Positions 36,093-50,470 of a stretch of DNA of 64,000 nucleotides are shown one piece after another. Within the stretch, counting starts at the first letter, position 1. Each line of letters opens with the position of its first letter. Below the pieces are notes generated by a model, which saw nothing but the letters and a program-made list of their open reading frames with translations, searched no databases and was not told where the DNA came from. Source of the stretch: Gordionus sp. m RMFG-2023 (taxonomy: Eukaryota; Nematomorpha; Gordioida; Chordodea; Parachordodidae); contig NC_088775.1 of NCBI RefSeq assembly GCF_954871325.1, forward strand, positions 36,681,561 to 36,745,560, read 5' to 3'. A program made the translations under genes and the position numbers.

Positions 36093-39000
36093 AAATACGA
36101 GTATTATTCCTTCCTAATAAACATTTATCAAAATTATTTTAGAAAATATATAAGAAATATTATCAGTTAGTGCGCTTCTTTCCTTTTTTTCCTTCACATT
36201 TAAAGGGTTTTCGAACGAGAATTGTTTTTTTTTTAAATCTGTAAATTTACAGAGGGGAAGGAGAGGAGGGGGCAGACCAATGGGTAAAGATTTATACATC
36301 GTAAATTGCAATTGTTTTTAAAATGATAGCCCGAAATGGTTTGTTTGTATTGTTTTTGTTCTAAAATTTTAACCAAAAAAAATAAGTTATAGAGGCCAAC
36401 TTTAACCTCTGTTCTGGCAAATATTTTTTTTAAACCCATCTTTTTTGAAAAAAAAATATAAAATAAATATGTGTACGTAAAGTAAAATATATCGTATTTT
36501 TTTGATTATGAAAAAAAAAATTAAATATTTGTCTAGCTTGAAGCTTAATTTAGTTTTATTTTTTAGAATATTCTTTTTTAACAAAAAAAAAGGAAAGAAG
36601 ACAAAATTAAACTTATAAAATAAATTAGCAGAGGAATAAGAATGTTTTTATTTTTAAAAAACCGAAAAAAGGTGGGGTTAATTGACTCCTAGATATTGAA
36701 AACATTGTTTTTAAAGTGCAAACCCAATTTCAAGCTATAATATTAGATATCGGGATAAATAAAATATTATAATAAAATAATAACACAAAGCTTTCTAGGT
36801 ACCAAAAAAAAAGAAATAAGATAAATGGAGTTAATTGATATCTTGAAACCCACCATTATATTTGTGATTGCGATAATATTATTGGAGCAAACCATTTTTG
36901 CTATAACAAAGTTTTTTTAAAAAAACTACATACGAAGGTGACCACCTCGATAAAGTTATCCTTATTGTTGATAAACCGTGTGCCAAAAAAAGGCATCGCC
37001 TTAGAATAAGTTAAATTGCATAATTATTTGATTTCATTAATACAATAATGTTGTAAGTAATTAATATTCGAAGTCTTCTACCTCATAAAATATCTTTTTC
37101 GTTTTATATGAAACATTCTTTTATAAATATTAATAATTAATTATAAATTGTCAGTACCAGGATATGTAGGAAATTTGAATTAAGAATTTAAAATTATCAA
37201 AAATAATATTGAGTTAAGAATTTAATATACTTTTTTTTAAATTGATATCAAAATATCAAAGCTCATGAAAATTTAGAGGCTCGGTCTTAAAAATAAAGAC
37301 CATTTCCGAGTTTTTTTTTAAATTAAGACCATGTTTTGGTTCGCTTCCATTTTTTAAATTAGACTGCGGTCGACTCCTTTTTATTTTGAAATGTTGAAAT
37401 AAAGGTTTCTTTACTAAAGCAATCCTATACTGTGGAAAATAGCATAGTATCATATTAGATTAGATAAGCACAAGAAAAATAATTTTTATATACAAACAAA
37501 AATGATAGATAAACAAATTTATGTTTTTAAAAAAACACATGATTAAAAAATTGATTCAATGATAAATGTAATCGTTAATAATACAGATAAAAAATAGATG
37601 GATAAAAAACCCCCCTGATTTTTTTTAGAACTCGTAAATAATTTTTTATTATTCAAAAAAGAAATTAGCATATTCTGCCCACCTGGCTAAAATAATAAAT
37701 ATTTGTAAGGAGCCATATTGACATCAAAAAAATATATACCTTAAACTTCCAAGGATAATCTGATTAAGAAGTTATCTATTAAGCTTTATGGTTATGAAAT
37801 GTATAGACCCAAGTTGAGTTCCATCATTAAAATACTTTAAAAATGGAATTTTTCTTCCTAATATTGTTGACATATTAATTCTTTCTTATTTAATTAGTAT
37901 GGCATTTTAAGGTAAAGAATAAAAAAAATATTTTAAAAAGGTATGTATCCCTTGTTTAATTTATATGATCCATAAAATATTTTATTATAAGCGGATAGGG
38001 CAAAGGCCATAGTAGTTACTTCGCGTATCAATAGCAATACACAAAGGGTGCTTATTGTTTATATAAATATTTGAAAAATATAAATACTTTTAACTTAAAT
38101 TCACTCTTATTTTCTTGAAAACTCTCTCTCAAGTAGCATACAAAATTAACTATATAAAGTTATTTATATTGTTGTTCAAGAATCAAAAACTAAGAATTAA
38201 CATAATTTGCTTCTCAGCCAACTTTTTAGGAAAAAATTACATATCAACATCCGTCTGTTTGCTATAATAAATATCAGAGACCTGCATGCCTGACTCAGAA
38301 CTGGTCGAAAAATGATATGATTTTAAAAATCTGGCCAGGCTTTAAAAAACTGGGCTGGGCCATTTTTTAAATTGTTTTGTTTTAAATTATATAAATTATT
38401 CAGTGAGATACTGTTACAAAATCTTATAATGTAACTTTAAGAAATTATTTATTCAAATGTACAAAATTTTAAAAATTCACGGGCCGCGCTATAAAAATTT
38501 TTAAAAAAAATCTCAGGCCGGGCTTCAAAATAAATATTTTTTATCAAATCAATGAAATCATAATGATACATAAAATTATTTAAAAGCATACAATAATAAA
38601 AAAAAATATTGCTTTTATAAAGATATCTGATTCCTTTTTTCTAGATAGCAAAAAAGTGTTTGTCAATATAGTAGATTTAGCCATATTCATGTGATAATAT
38701 ATGAAATATTTATTTTGTATAAATTTCCTTGATATAATAAAGAAGGTATATTTAAATTCTATATAACATTTTTTTTTCTTTAATTAGGTTGGAAATGGTA
38801 AAAAAAATATATAATAATATATTTACAACTTACAAGTTTATATAAAATCATTTTTTGTTTGCATCAATCTTATTTGATATTATTGAATAAATATTTGAGA
38901 CCTTAATTCAACAACACAGAACAAATCAAATATGGATAGCAATAAACAGTCAAAATTATAACTATTTTATTCATCTAAAACTTTGCAATAAACTTATAAC

Positions 39001-42000
39001 AAACCAAATATCATGGTTAGGTTTAGCGACGTATTTAGGAAAAATCATTTTTGAGGATAAAGAGGGAGTAAAGAAAAAATGTTGCAATTCTCAATTTTAA
39101 TGATTTGCAAAACTTTTTAGCATTTATTTAATTTGTAAATTCAGTTTAAAAAGATCATACTAAATTTTTCTATTCTCACCAACATGTAAAAAGTCGTCTA
39201 TGCTTTCCTTGGGCAAATTAACATGGGACACCATTAATTTCATGTAGGGAAACCCGATTTAGTTTGGAACAATTTTTATTCATCAGTGAATTCTCAAGGT
39301 AGCTATATAATATGTTTTTTAAAAAAGAAACTTTACTTTTAAAAAATTAATTCGAATATTTTTTTAAAGCGACACAAGTTATTAATTGGTCCACCAAAAA
39401 AATGAGTCTTAATATAAATTTTTTGTTGTTATTAGGTATGTTTATTAATAAATTAAAATTGAAAAATAAATTAAATAAAATTGTCGCAGGTTTAACAAAT
39501 CTAAGTTTTTTGGAAAATCTTTAAAACTTACTAATTTATTGAGATTTTAAAAGATTTTGTTACAAAGCCAAACGATTAAGTTTATTTTTTTGTCACTTTT
39601 GATATGAGAAAAATAAAACACATCCTTTATAAAAAAAAATTTTTCTCCAATTATGTAAGGCATTTCGCTATATTAGGTTTAAATTTTGACTCTTATATAT
39701 TGTAAGCTTGGAAATAAATTAGAGATATTAATGTGCCTCTCCCCACGCAGGGTAGATTTTATTTATATTTAGGATCTTATCATAACTTTATTCTCTGAGA
39801 GTAAAATAGCATATAATATTTAGTTTTATTTAAAAATAATTGGATAATTGGGAGCTAAACTAAAACTAACTGTACCTGAGCCTAAGTGTAAGTGATTTTA
39901 TTTAACTACCATTTTATTAAAGTATCTAGTCAATTGAATTTAATGTGAACGCGAAAAAATTAAGATATAGACCATTATAACGACTATTATTAGGCTAACG
40001 TGGTACCAGTCGGCACTAGGGGAGGAGGTCGAGAGAAAGCCTCTTAGCTGTTTTACATTGATTGGCGTTGTATAATAAAATTTATCAAATCTTCGAAATC
40101 TATTTTAATATGGTGTTTGCAATCGTTTTAATAGCTTCCATTTAAATCCACCAACTAGTTAGCGTTAAGTGTCACATCGCATATTTAACCAATTGGTATA
40201 AATAATATATAATTTAACAAATTATGTATCCGTAACGTATACGATAATTATAGCATGTCGATGGCTGTCGACGAGACCAAAAACGAATGAATAAGTTTAG
40301 TTTTCGTAGTTATAAAACTATTTATGCACAATTGAAAAATGCTTGTAAAAATATATATTAAATTATACATGTATATAATACAAGTTTAAGTATATTATAT
40401 AAATATAATAGTAACAAATTTATTTTAAATAATATTTTAAATAATGTATAAAATGGTTTAATAACCTCTAAAAAACGAATAAAAATTATATAAATTTATG
40501 TTTAAATTTTTTTTATTAAAAAAGTATTAGATGTTAAACTTTGATATTTCGTTCAATCTCAAATAACATTTTATACAATACAGATATTATCATAACAAAA
40601 CAATATTAATGTAATTTTCCTATATTATCAAAACTTATGATAATTTTGTTAGGAGGGTCGTCAACATTAGGCTTCTAGCCAACCCCACTAATGTTGTAAT
40701 AACAAATTTAGCCTAGCCGGAGTTTTAATTTTTTGAGGCCTGGTGAGGATATTTAACATGTTACAGTCTAACTGTCGTTTTTAGAGGGACATAATCTATC
40801 CCATTACTTAAAACTCATTAATTGACATTTTATTTAAAAAATAAGGCTCTGTACGGTTAAAAATTATATCATTCTACAGCATATTCCGGGCAGGACAAGT
40901 TAAGCTGGCTCTTTACTTATTCATATTGTATATAATATATATCCTAATTTTTAATTAACAAAATAATAATTTTTTAATATTAAATTATTATACCGTTCAG
41001 CTTGATAGAGATCATAATTAATTTGAGGCATAATATAACTTGTCGAAATTGGTTACATCAAACACGAATTTATCAAATAATATGAGATAGATAAGTTAGA
41101 AACATTTACTTTTCTTAAAATAGCAATCAATTAACAATAATGATAAAAAAATTATTATTTAATTATTTATATAAATTAAATCTAAAAGATTAATAAATTA
41201 TTTTAAAATAAATGTATTGGTACCCTCCAGGGTTTAGGTGTGATTGCTTTAAAAAAAAAATTTCTTATTTATTTTATTATATTTCACATATCTTACCTTC
41301 ATAATCTTTTTTATGTAAAATATTATATATATTTATGCGAAATAGGTAAAAAAAATTAAAAAATAATTTAATTTTAAATTAAATTTTCATAACCGATATA
41401 TTTTAAAAGAAATAAAATATAAACAATTTAATTTAATTAAACATCTTATAATTAATATATCTTCCCCTTTATCCGCCTATAAAATTCGAAAGTTACAATT
41501 TAAATTTACACAACCTAACAAAAAATATTTTTTTATTCAAAGAGTGATTAAAAAGTAAATCATAGCCTGGGATAAAAACAATTACATTTGAATCTATTTT
41601 AAAATCGCTGAAAGTTTCGCGCCTTATCTGGAAATCTTAATCATGCTTGAAACAGCCTGGAGAAAATAAACACATATAGATTGCACCCACAAGGTTTTTA
41701 AATTTAATACTTTATTGCTATTATTAAAAAAATGTGTTTTCATTCATATTAACAATATTTCCAATTTTTTTTGAAATAAATTAAATAAAACAAAATTTAA
41801 AAAAAATAATTAGTAGTACACTAAACATGACACATATCAGGATCGCAATGAATATTTAACTAACAAAAAAAAATTTAGAAATTATCTATGTCAATTAGTA
41901 AAAATATGTGTACAGAGAAGGTCAATGTTCAGACAGGAAGGACCGAAAACCAGGTCGATTTTCAGATATGCCTAGTTCCGATCTTTGCAAATGGGTTTTT

Positions 42001-45000
42001 GATCCCATTCCTGTATGTGATTTTCACTAATTGTTACATTATAAAAAAAAATTAGGAAAAACTTAATCTAGGATAGTGTTAACATAAATTATATATCCAT
42101 CAAAGAGAAAGGGAAATAGCTATATGCCGGTCTTGGCCACCTGTAAAGAATAGAAAAATCCAAATAATATTTCAATACTCGATTGATATTTTTAAATGAA
42201 TAAGAATAATGGATACTCATTACTAATTACTCAGTAGAATAATATAATATTTTAGAAAAGAAAATAAATTTAGTGTTAATATTCATATTCAATTTGTAAA
42301 TAATTTCTTTAAAAAACAAATATTTAACCTACCGAATAGAATACATATATGTTAGGTGCCGAAAGCATTTTATATTATTACATTTCAACTACAAAGGACA
42401 ATTTTATAAAAATCGTTATGACAATGAGAAGAATAACTGTAAGTTATATAATTGGTTTCTTTCAGGGCCAAGAAGAAGGGATGCAATTGCGACATTAAAA
42501 ATTTATTCGGGGGAAGGGGGCGGGTGTTAACAATCACAATCAACATATAGAGTAAAATTGAATCATTTAGTCATAGGAGGAGGGGCAGCTCAGCATAGAC
42601 TAATTGAGATTTAGAGGGCTCTTATTGATTTTGAAATGATGGAATCGATTTAGACGTATAAAATATATTTTATATAAAGTGCAACAAAAATAATCTACCT
42701 TGTTTACAAAATTAAAAATATCAAATAAAAGCTAGGAATGTGTTTCAATTCAATTTATAATCCGAAAGATGCGGCCTCTATTTTTACTCAATGACACGCA
42801 CACGTGATATTTACATAAACGTTAAAATTTCATGAAAATATTTTTTGAAAGGTCCAGTTCCCATACAAGAATTTCTATAAATAAATGAAACTCGAATATA
42901 TATTTTTTTAAAGATTTTAATATAAATTATTCATATGAGAAATCAAAATGGCGCGTTACTAACTGATTTGCATTGATACATATTTAAATTAATGAATTGT
43001 CAGGTATTATATATCATACAGGTGTTAGTAAAATAGAATGATTCGCAATAAAAAAACTTTTTATTACAAAGGTGTAAAGACATTTTTTTAAATCGGGTCA
43101 TTATAACTCGCACTGATTATAATATTCAAACACTATATTCAAAAAATTATAAAAGCCATCATAAATATCAAAGCTAATGTGGATGGACAGGTTCAAATCG
43201 GATTCGCCCAATCAGGCCAGACGGACTCGGGCTGGGCGAACTTTCATTAGTGTGGCAAACGTGGCCGTTGAGCATAAAGGCGCGTGGGTCAAAAATCGGA
43301 TAAGCCTAAAGGAGCGAGTTGATTTTTTATCTTACCTCTTTCGGCTAAAACTTCGATGCGGTTAGTTTTCAGCTAAAAAAAACTCATTTTTGAAATCGGT
43401 TTTAGTTTAAATAAGGCTATTTTGATTTTTCAACTCTACTCGCAGACAAAATAAACAAGGCATAATTTTTGGATGGAAGGGTAAAAATATAATATTTTCA
43501 TTAAGTTTCCATATAAATAATGAATTCAAAATTTAATAGCGTGCTTAAAAATTCGGAGCAAGGCCAAAAATGTTTCAAATAGGGCAGGGTCCGGATTTTA
43601 AAATAAATTTAAATTATATCAATTATCAGTTGCTAAAAAATATCACCTGAAGAATTGTTTAACATTATTTTGCTCTTTCAGTTACCCTTTAAAATTACAA
43701 AATACCAGGTAAAACATAGGAGGGGAAAAGCCTCGAAACCTGGTAAAATCTAAGAACAGAAAACTTTCCTTAAATTTCAAGAATGAAAGTATGCAACTAA
43801 TTTATATGTATATATTAGTTCAAAATTTGCTGATTTATCTCAGAAGGCTTATCCATTAAAATTTTTCACTTTGCTTATTAACACTTTAGAACCATAACAA
43901 AACCCCTTTCTTTATTTCTTTGTACAAAATATAAGAACTAAAACCATTGCTTCTTTTTAAAATATAACTCCCAGAAGCATGTTTTCAAAAATATTCAGAA
44001 CCGAAACCCTTTTTAAGTCCAAGTTCCAAATTCAATAGAATTATTTATAAAGGTCAAAATTTGAGAATTGAAAAAAATATTTTTTTATACCATTTGGATA
44101 GGAACCAAAAATTGGACCTATGCCAGTCTCTGGTTTATATTGAAATAATGTATTTATATCAATACATTATTTTTAGTAATAAGGCTGTATAGCAAAAATA
44201 TTTTTAAAAAAATATAGAAAATATTTATAATTAAATCTATAAAAATAAACAATGTTTATCAAATAAAGTTATATAAATAAATAGTTATTGAAAAATAAAT
44301 AATTAGCTCATCATGTCTGAGCATAAAAATTGAGCATGTATCAATGATGACCAACTTAACATTTTGTTAAATATTTGTATACAAAATTATTTTGATTCTA
44401 AAATGTAATAACTTATTGTAATATCAAGGTTATAATATAAAATATAACAATATTGTTTTTGATTAAAATTATTATAAAATTTTACATCATACATCATTAT
44501 TAAAAATATGCCAATTTTAAAGCAAGTTAGCAAATCCAATAACTAAAATTATTATTTTTAAATCAGTTTGGAATCAATTAAAATAAAAACAAGACCTAGG
44601 CAATTAAAAATATTAATAAATATTTTTTTACCAATCAGCTTAAATAGATAGGATTGCTAGATTGTACGATTTATTTAGGGTCATTTTGATGTATATTTTT
44701 ATAAATTTAAGCATTAAACTTCTTTATTTACTATGATAATAGTTATCGCTAATATTATAATAACTGCTTTTATTGGAAAATATATTTAGTATAAATTAAT
44801 AAATTTCTTCAAAAAATAACATATAACTCTTTTTTGTTTGTAGGTTTAGTTGGCATTACAATAAATGTTTCCTGATATATGTAATACCATTAGTTCAATA
44901 AATAAAATTTTTGAATTTAAGATTTTTTCTCATTAAAACTTTATTTATATCAGGCAGAAATTCAATCAATCTTAAAATGGCAGATTCAGTAAAATATATT

Positions 45001-46329
45001 CAGATCAATTTATACAATTGGATTTGTATATATTCAGATCAACTATATAATTTGATTTATATAAATAATTATACCAATGCAATCAAATGAAAAATAGTTT
45101 GAATATATATTAATCACACTATAATACTATATATAGTTTTGCAAAATATTTAAGAAAAAAAATATTCTTTAAAAGAACTACAAGGCCACAGAAACTAAAT
45201 TGACATGAAAGTCAATAAAAGTAATGTTGATTTAATATTCAAATTTATAAGTCAGGTTAAGTTAGATTCTGTTGTATATATGCTCTCAAAAGCTATAATA
45301 TGTATTATATTTCACAATACATATATGTAAATATAGTCTTAATAATTTTATTAACGATATAAATTCACATAGCAAATTATTTTAAAAAAGTTCTATATAA
45401 TGCATAATAAATTGAATGATTTGGTAAGCATTTCTATTGCAAATTATAAATATATACTAAAAATATACTTGATAAGTTTAATTAAATAAAACAAGTAAAG
45501 TTTTACTGTAAATAAATATTAATTATATAGTTTCAAAGATTTTGCAAAACAATAAAATTTTCCATTATTTATTTTATTTATATGTGAGGAAGGTAAAAAA
45601 GTTGTTTGTTCTGTTTACAAATTAGTCAGACATTAATAGCAGTTAAATTTTATATATTAGAAATAATAATTATCATAAGATAAATTAATTAAATATAAAA
45701 ATAATCGAAATTGTATTACCAATCCATAGTTTCAAAATCCATTCTTTGCAGTTAATAGTTGAACACCCAAAAGGGATCTAATTTCACAAATGCTTAGAGC
45801 AAATATGAAAATAAATTTTGCATTTCACAGAACTAGTATATGTTTAATCTCATTATTTGTAAATCAAATTAGAATTTAGAAAAGAGTCGAAAATTATGCT
45901 TGTCCAAAATAATAAAATAAAAATGTTTGAGCAAAATAATAAAAAATAAAAAAGCAAAAACCATATGATTAATTTTTCACATTCAATTCGGGTTATATTA
46001 TTAAATAATAAAAATTATATAATATATTTCCGATTATATATAATATATTTCTGAGCATTTTAATTAAATTTTAAAAATATAAAGATCATAATTTTTTTAT
46101 CATTATATATTCTTATTTAATTTACATAAAACCTAATTAAAAATAATATAATTTATAAATTTATAATTATATAATTAAAAATATAATTCTATAATTGAGT
46201 CCCCAAAAAGGAACCATAATTGTGTCTAAAAATTTCTATTTGAATTTTTTGTCGAATAAAAAGGAATTCTCTTGGTTCATTTGTGAAAAGTCGTATTTTA
46301 TTAGCAAGATTTTTTAAAAATAAAAATAT
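36093..46329. other. 10 kb without a recognisable gene
   Basis: Both strands show only short AT-biased frames. Isolated repeat ends occur: CAGAGACCTGCATGCC at 38275, followed by GGCCAGGC and GGGCTGGGCC blocks to about 38530 (family H/G fragment); CAGTCGGCACTAGGGG at 40007 (hAT-like terminus); and a GC-rich block at 43175-43400 with GGCCAGACGG and GGGCTGGGCG words. None has a defined partner or target duplication. Confidence 0.45.
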
Positions 46330-46801
46330 TTAAGGCGAAAAATGCCCGTTGGTAGAAGTCACTACTAGAGTGAATAAAAAGTTTTTAAAATTTTTGCATT
46401 TGTTTATCTTTTTAATTTCAGCCTGTGTTATTAAATTGAAATTTATGTTTGAAGGGAATGATGAAACACACGTGTAGTCCCATATGAGTGATTTGCCGAG
46501 GGCCCAAGGTATGGTTGTCATACCATCTGGTCTTAAACCATCTACTTGAGATAAATTTGATGGTTCGAGATTGTTAGGAATGTGTGCAGCAGTTAAGCTT
46601 CTATTTATTATATGGTTTACAGCTGAGTGGCGTTGATGTCGCCCTTGACTAAAAATGCAATTTAAGCCATGTCTACCCTTTGAATCAACGGGTGATTTGC
46701 ATTTGATGCAGGCATGAGGCTGTACTATATCGCAACCTAGACGTAGACCAATGGTTACTCTCAGTTGTTCAACGCCACTCAGCTGTAAACCATATAATAA
46801 A
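46330..46801 (-). mobile_element. Retroelement-associated Cys/His + nuclease-like relic
   Basis: The minus strand reads LRVTIGLRLGCDIVQPHACI, then KCKSPVDSKGRHGLNCIFSQ, GRHQRHSAVNHIINRSL and DGLRPDGMTTIPWALGKSLI followed by WDYTCVSSF. This is a domain I recall from many animal retroelement proteins: a CxC...HGLxC...RHxxLN knuckle, then a DGxxPWxxGKxLxWDxTC block that resembles a PD-(D/E)xK nuclease. I am unsure of its exact retroelement clade. It is a fossil: only this domain is present, flanked by AT-rich DNA, with one rearranged edge. Confidence 0.6.
46604..46801. repeat. Perfect 33-bp inverted repeat around 132 bp
   Basis: 46604-46636 and 46769-46801 are exact reverse complements (core GGTTTACAGCTGAGTGGCGT). 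One arm is part of the retroelement coding domain (its RHSAVNHIIN segment); the other lies at the domain's upstream edge, so it is an inverted copy made by a rearrangement. Confidence 0.85.
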
Positions 46802-47678
46802 CAAATACAAAAATTTTAAAAACTTTTTATCATTATTGATTGAATGATTAAAATCATGTTTATCTTTACTAATATTATGAAGAAGTTATTCGTCAATATC
46901 CTTTATTCTTCAAACTATTCTAACTCGCTAGAAAACATATGTGACTAATTTTCTTATTGAATAACCTTCAGCTTTTCAGGTTGAGCCTGCAATAAATGAG
47001 CTTAGATGATTATTCACACATATTATCAGACGCATAGAGTCCATATTTTTTTTTAAGGGGAGGGGGTTAATATTTTCTAATATTCAAATATTTTTTTATG
47101 AATCAATTATATACTAAAAAATGGAAATTTTGTCCACAAATAAAATGTTGGAACAAAATTCAAATATTTTGGTCTTAAAATATTATAAATATATAAGATT
47201 GACGGTTTAGCAGTATCACGGATATTTATATCTTTTATAAATAAAATACATTAAATTTTGTTTATTTCTTTTTTGAAAACATATCATATATTTATTGCAC
47301 CCATATTATAACTCATTCAAATAATATTATTATATATAATCCGAAACATTACAATTATCAACAGCATTCATTCTATAACTTTACTGATCCGAATTCATGA
47401 TTCTCGTTTATTAGTCCCCGTATTTGGTGGCTAATCATCAATATATCTTTTTTAAGAGATCTTGTATCTTCTTATCCCGGGATGTAGTTATGGGGGGGGG
47501 GGGAGGGTGGCGCAGTTTAAAGGTTTAGGTGCCTTTGCAAGAAATTCTCAAAGATTTCCCTATTTTAATTGTTTCTTAAAAAAGAATAACTAATATAAAT
47601 AGAAAAATACCATTGTCAGATTTAACTATCCATTTAAGTGTTGAAATAAAAATGGAAATTACAAATTATTTTTATAAC
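46802..47678. other. Intergenic, nothing recognised
   Basis: AT-rich, with G-runs near 47055 and 47491-47503. No coding. Confidence 0.45.
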
Positions 47679-47724
47679 CAGAGCTGGTTCTAAAAATGTT
47701 ACGCAAATTATGAGTATTATATAT

Positions 47725-47866
47725 TATATTGCAAAATAAAATTGCTCATTTGTGAATTAGTATTGTTTAGGTTTTGGTGCCAAATCTTCGAGAATTACAT
47801 AACATTATTCTGGCAAAAAATTTAATTAGGCCATTTTTAAAAATCGATCCAAATTGGGCCGTTTAT
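47725..47866 (+). repeat. Palindromic MITE family J, copy 6
   Basis: The right arm matches the family: CAAATCTTCGAGAATTACAT, ATTATTCTGGCAAAA, AGGCCATTTTTAAAAATCGA. The left arm is eroded. Confidence 0.5.
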
Positions 47867-48411
47867 ACATACTTTTATAGATTTAAAAGCATTAATAGAT
47901 TTACAGGAGTTTGCCTTATGTAACATATTTTGCATTCAAGATACTCTGCTTTGTTAATAATTCATTGCTATGGTTATACAATTAAAAATTGTAAATAACA
48001 TTACATAATATTACATAATCAAAAATTGCCATCCTGGTAGATGAATCCACAAAGCAGTGACGTCACTAGGGGGGGGGGCGCATAGGGGCTCTAGCCTCCT
48101 GAAAAATTTGAATAGCCCTGAAGCAAAAATTTTTAATGGCTCCTTAATATCCCTTTGAACTAAAAATAATTTTTTTGATTATCCCTGAATAATTTATTTT
48201 ATAATTCCAGTAAGTAATATATAGATTTAATTTTATTATTTAGAAATTAATAAGACTATTTAAATTTTTATTAAATGAATACTATTTTAATTATTAGATT
48301 AGATTAATACATAACTTATATTTTAACTATGTCAGCTTGCAATCAAATTCTGTATTAAAAATACAATATCAATAACTCACTAAATATTAATTTAGCTTTA
48401 ACAGTTGAAGT

Positions 48412-49557
48412 CATAGGCGTAGCCAGGATTTTCATAGGGGGGGGGGATTAAAAAATTATTGGGGGCTGGCCCGCGTCTATATATAGTCATAAAATATTTT
48501 TACAAATATTAATACTGGAACAAATATGAAATATATTTTTATTAGTTTATAATAAATAAAAATATAATAAATTACTTGTATTGTATATATTATAATATAA
48601 AAGCATTGTAATAATTTATTCCAAACAATTATAAGAAATTTATTTATAAAATGTAAGTAGACATATAGTTGATTTTACTCTATTATATAGAATTAGTTAT
48701 AAAATACTAGGTAAAATTACACTTTTGCAGACATATTTGACAGTTAGAGAATATATTACAGTTAATAATTTAACAAATTTACTAATCAATGCTCTTGATA
48801 ATTAATATAAGAAACAATTTGCATTCAATTATTTAACGCCATCTATTTATTTTAAGTAAAAATGATATATAAATTTAATTTTCATATTATTCATCCCACA
48901 ATGTCTTTAAAAGATATTTTCTGATGTCCTTATCAATAATTTATAGTTTTCTGTAAAATATGTAATTCGCTATATTGGTATAAATGATTTGATTATCATA
49001 TGATAATTGATAAAATTAGATATACTCTAAATCTACGGCATATAATATTCCACTGTTTGTATTGTGCTTTAATATTTTTTTAATTTATGATTTAATTTTA
49101 TCAATAGTTTTATAATTATATTTTACCTTTATTAAGATAAATAAATTAAAATTACTCAACTTTATAAAAAATTATATTAAATATATTATATTATTTAGTA
49201 ATTTTATGGATCTATTATTAATAATTATAATACATTTCACTTCTGTCTTAAGACTTATCTTTGGCTTATATTCCATTTATTAAAAAACATTTTTGGTTCA
49301 TATCATATATTTATAAATGTATTTTCCCAAAAATCTATAAATTATGATGAATAGTTTTATAAAAAAATATCAACTTTTACATTCTTTCTTTTAAATTATT
49401 ATTTAAGATATATGCATACATATTTGAGGGTCAGGGAGTGGGGGGGGAGGACTAAGGGGGATATTTTTTATTATATAAAAATGATATTTACAAAAAGTGA
49501 TAAATTTCTGAAGGGGAGGGGGGATTTCCCTCGTCCCCTCCCCTGGCTACGCCTATG
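48412..49557 (+). mobile_element. hAT element nested in family A copy 2
   Basis: Perfect 16-bp inverted termini CATAGGCGTAGCCAGG (48412-48427 and 49542-49557) with a perfect 8-bp duplication GTTGAAGT (48404-48411 and 49558-49565). G-runs lie inside both ends. The interrupted family A sequence resumes exactly after the duplication and aligns with 3325-3480 (reversed), which proves the insertion. No transposase motif is readable. An internal stretch at about 48640-48855 resembles family A interior sequence (49755-49975, 59195-59390), so the two families share ancestry or exchanged sequence. Confidence 0.93.
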
Positions 49558-49982
49558 GTTGAAGTTTAATTGACTTTTATTATTTAAATTATTATATAAC
49601 TCTAATTAAATAAATATAATCATATATTATTTGAAAATTAACAAATTTAATATTGTAATTAGCCGAGTTCAAAATGACTAATGAACTGTATATTTATTTT
49701 TAAATTTTATTATCATACCTATTTCTAAAAATATTTTCAAGGTTTAAATAAGTATAAGAGATTTTTTTATAAAAAGTAAGTAGACATATAGTTTATTCTA
49801 TGTACAGTTGTTTATAAAATATTAAATAAAATTCCACTTTTATAGACCTATTTGACAGTTATATAATATATTACAGTTAATATTATAATAAATTTTGCTA
49901 ATAAATGGTTTTGATAATAAATATAGTAACAATATGCATTCAGGTATTTAACGCCATCTATTTATTTTATTTATTTTTATCT

Positions 49983-50470
49983 TTAGCTTTCAACTTTTCT
50001 GGTGGTAAGCTCCTTCAACATCTCTTTCCACTTTATGTTATTAATACAATCTCTTTTATCTAATTTATACTTCTTTATATTGGCTCTAACTTTATGGCCC
50101 CATTGAAGTTTTGGCCTTCCTCTTTTACGTTTGCCCATCACTTCCAAACTCTTAACTTTATTTCCTATGTAGTTCATAGGCCTTCTCATTGTGTGCCCAT
50201 ACTACCTAAGTCTGTTTACCATTAACTTAGTCTTAATGGGCACTATCTTTTAACTACTTAGTATTCTTGTACTGCGCACTTTATCCTTTCTTGTTAACCC
50301 GGCAATCATCATTTTTCCCTTTAATTTGTGTGGGATTCTTTTATCAAATAGCACTTCAGATAAAGATCTCCACTTCCGCCACTCTTGATTAATCTTACTC
50401 TTTATCTCTTTTTCTATTGTGCCGTTTTTTTGTATAGTGGAGCCCAAATATTTGCAGCTTTCAATTGCCC
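49983..50470 (-). mobile_element. 5'-truncated LINE (RTE-like) 3' end
   Basis: The minus strand reads ESCKYLGSTIQKNGTIEKEI, then KSKINQEWRKWRSLSEVLFD, KRIPHKLKGKMM and TRKDKVRS; in a second frame MRRPMNYIGNK, VMGKRKRGRPKLQWG and a stop. This is the C-terminal end of the RTE-type LINE polymerase (usual forms YLGSxIQxxG, WxKWRxxSGVLCDKRIP, GRPKxxW). The reverse transcriptase core is missing and at least one frame change is present. The tail after the stop is AT-rich (AAATAAATAAAATAAATA). Family A copy 3 lacks this block at the corresponding place (about 59147-59190). TTGAAAGCT occurs at both edges and may be the target duplication. Confidence 0.82.

Noticed and set aside
41932-42019. Possible 90-bp MITE with ACAGGAA ends
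   Set aside because: The ends match over only about 8 bases and the flanks show no target duplication.
43185-43200. GGTTCAAATCGG as a tRNA T-loop
   Set aside because: No acceptor stem, D arm or anticodon arm can be folded around it.
43177-43365. Frame MWMDRFKSDSPNQARRTRAG as a gene
   Set aside because: Its GC-rich words (GGCCAGACGG, GGGCTGGGCG) look like the subterminal arrays of the G/H repeat family, so it is more likely a MITE fragment.
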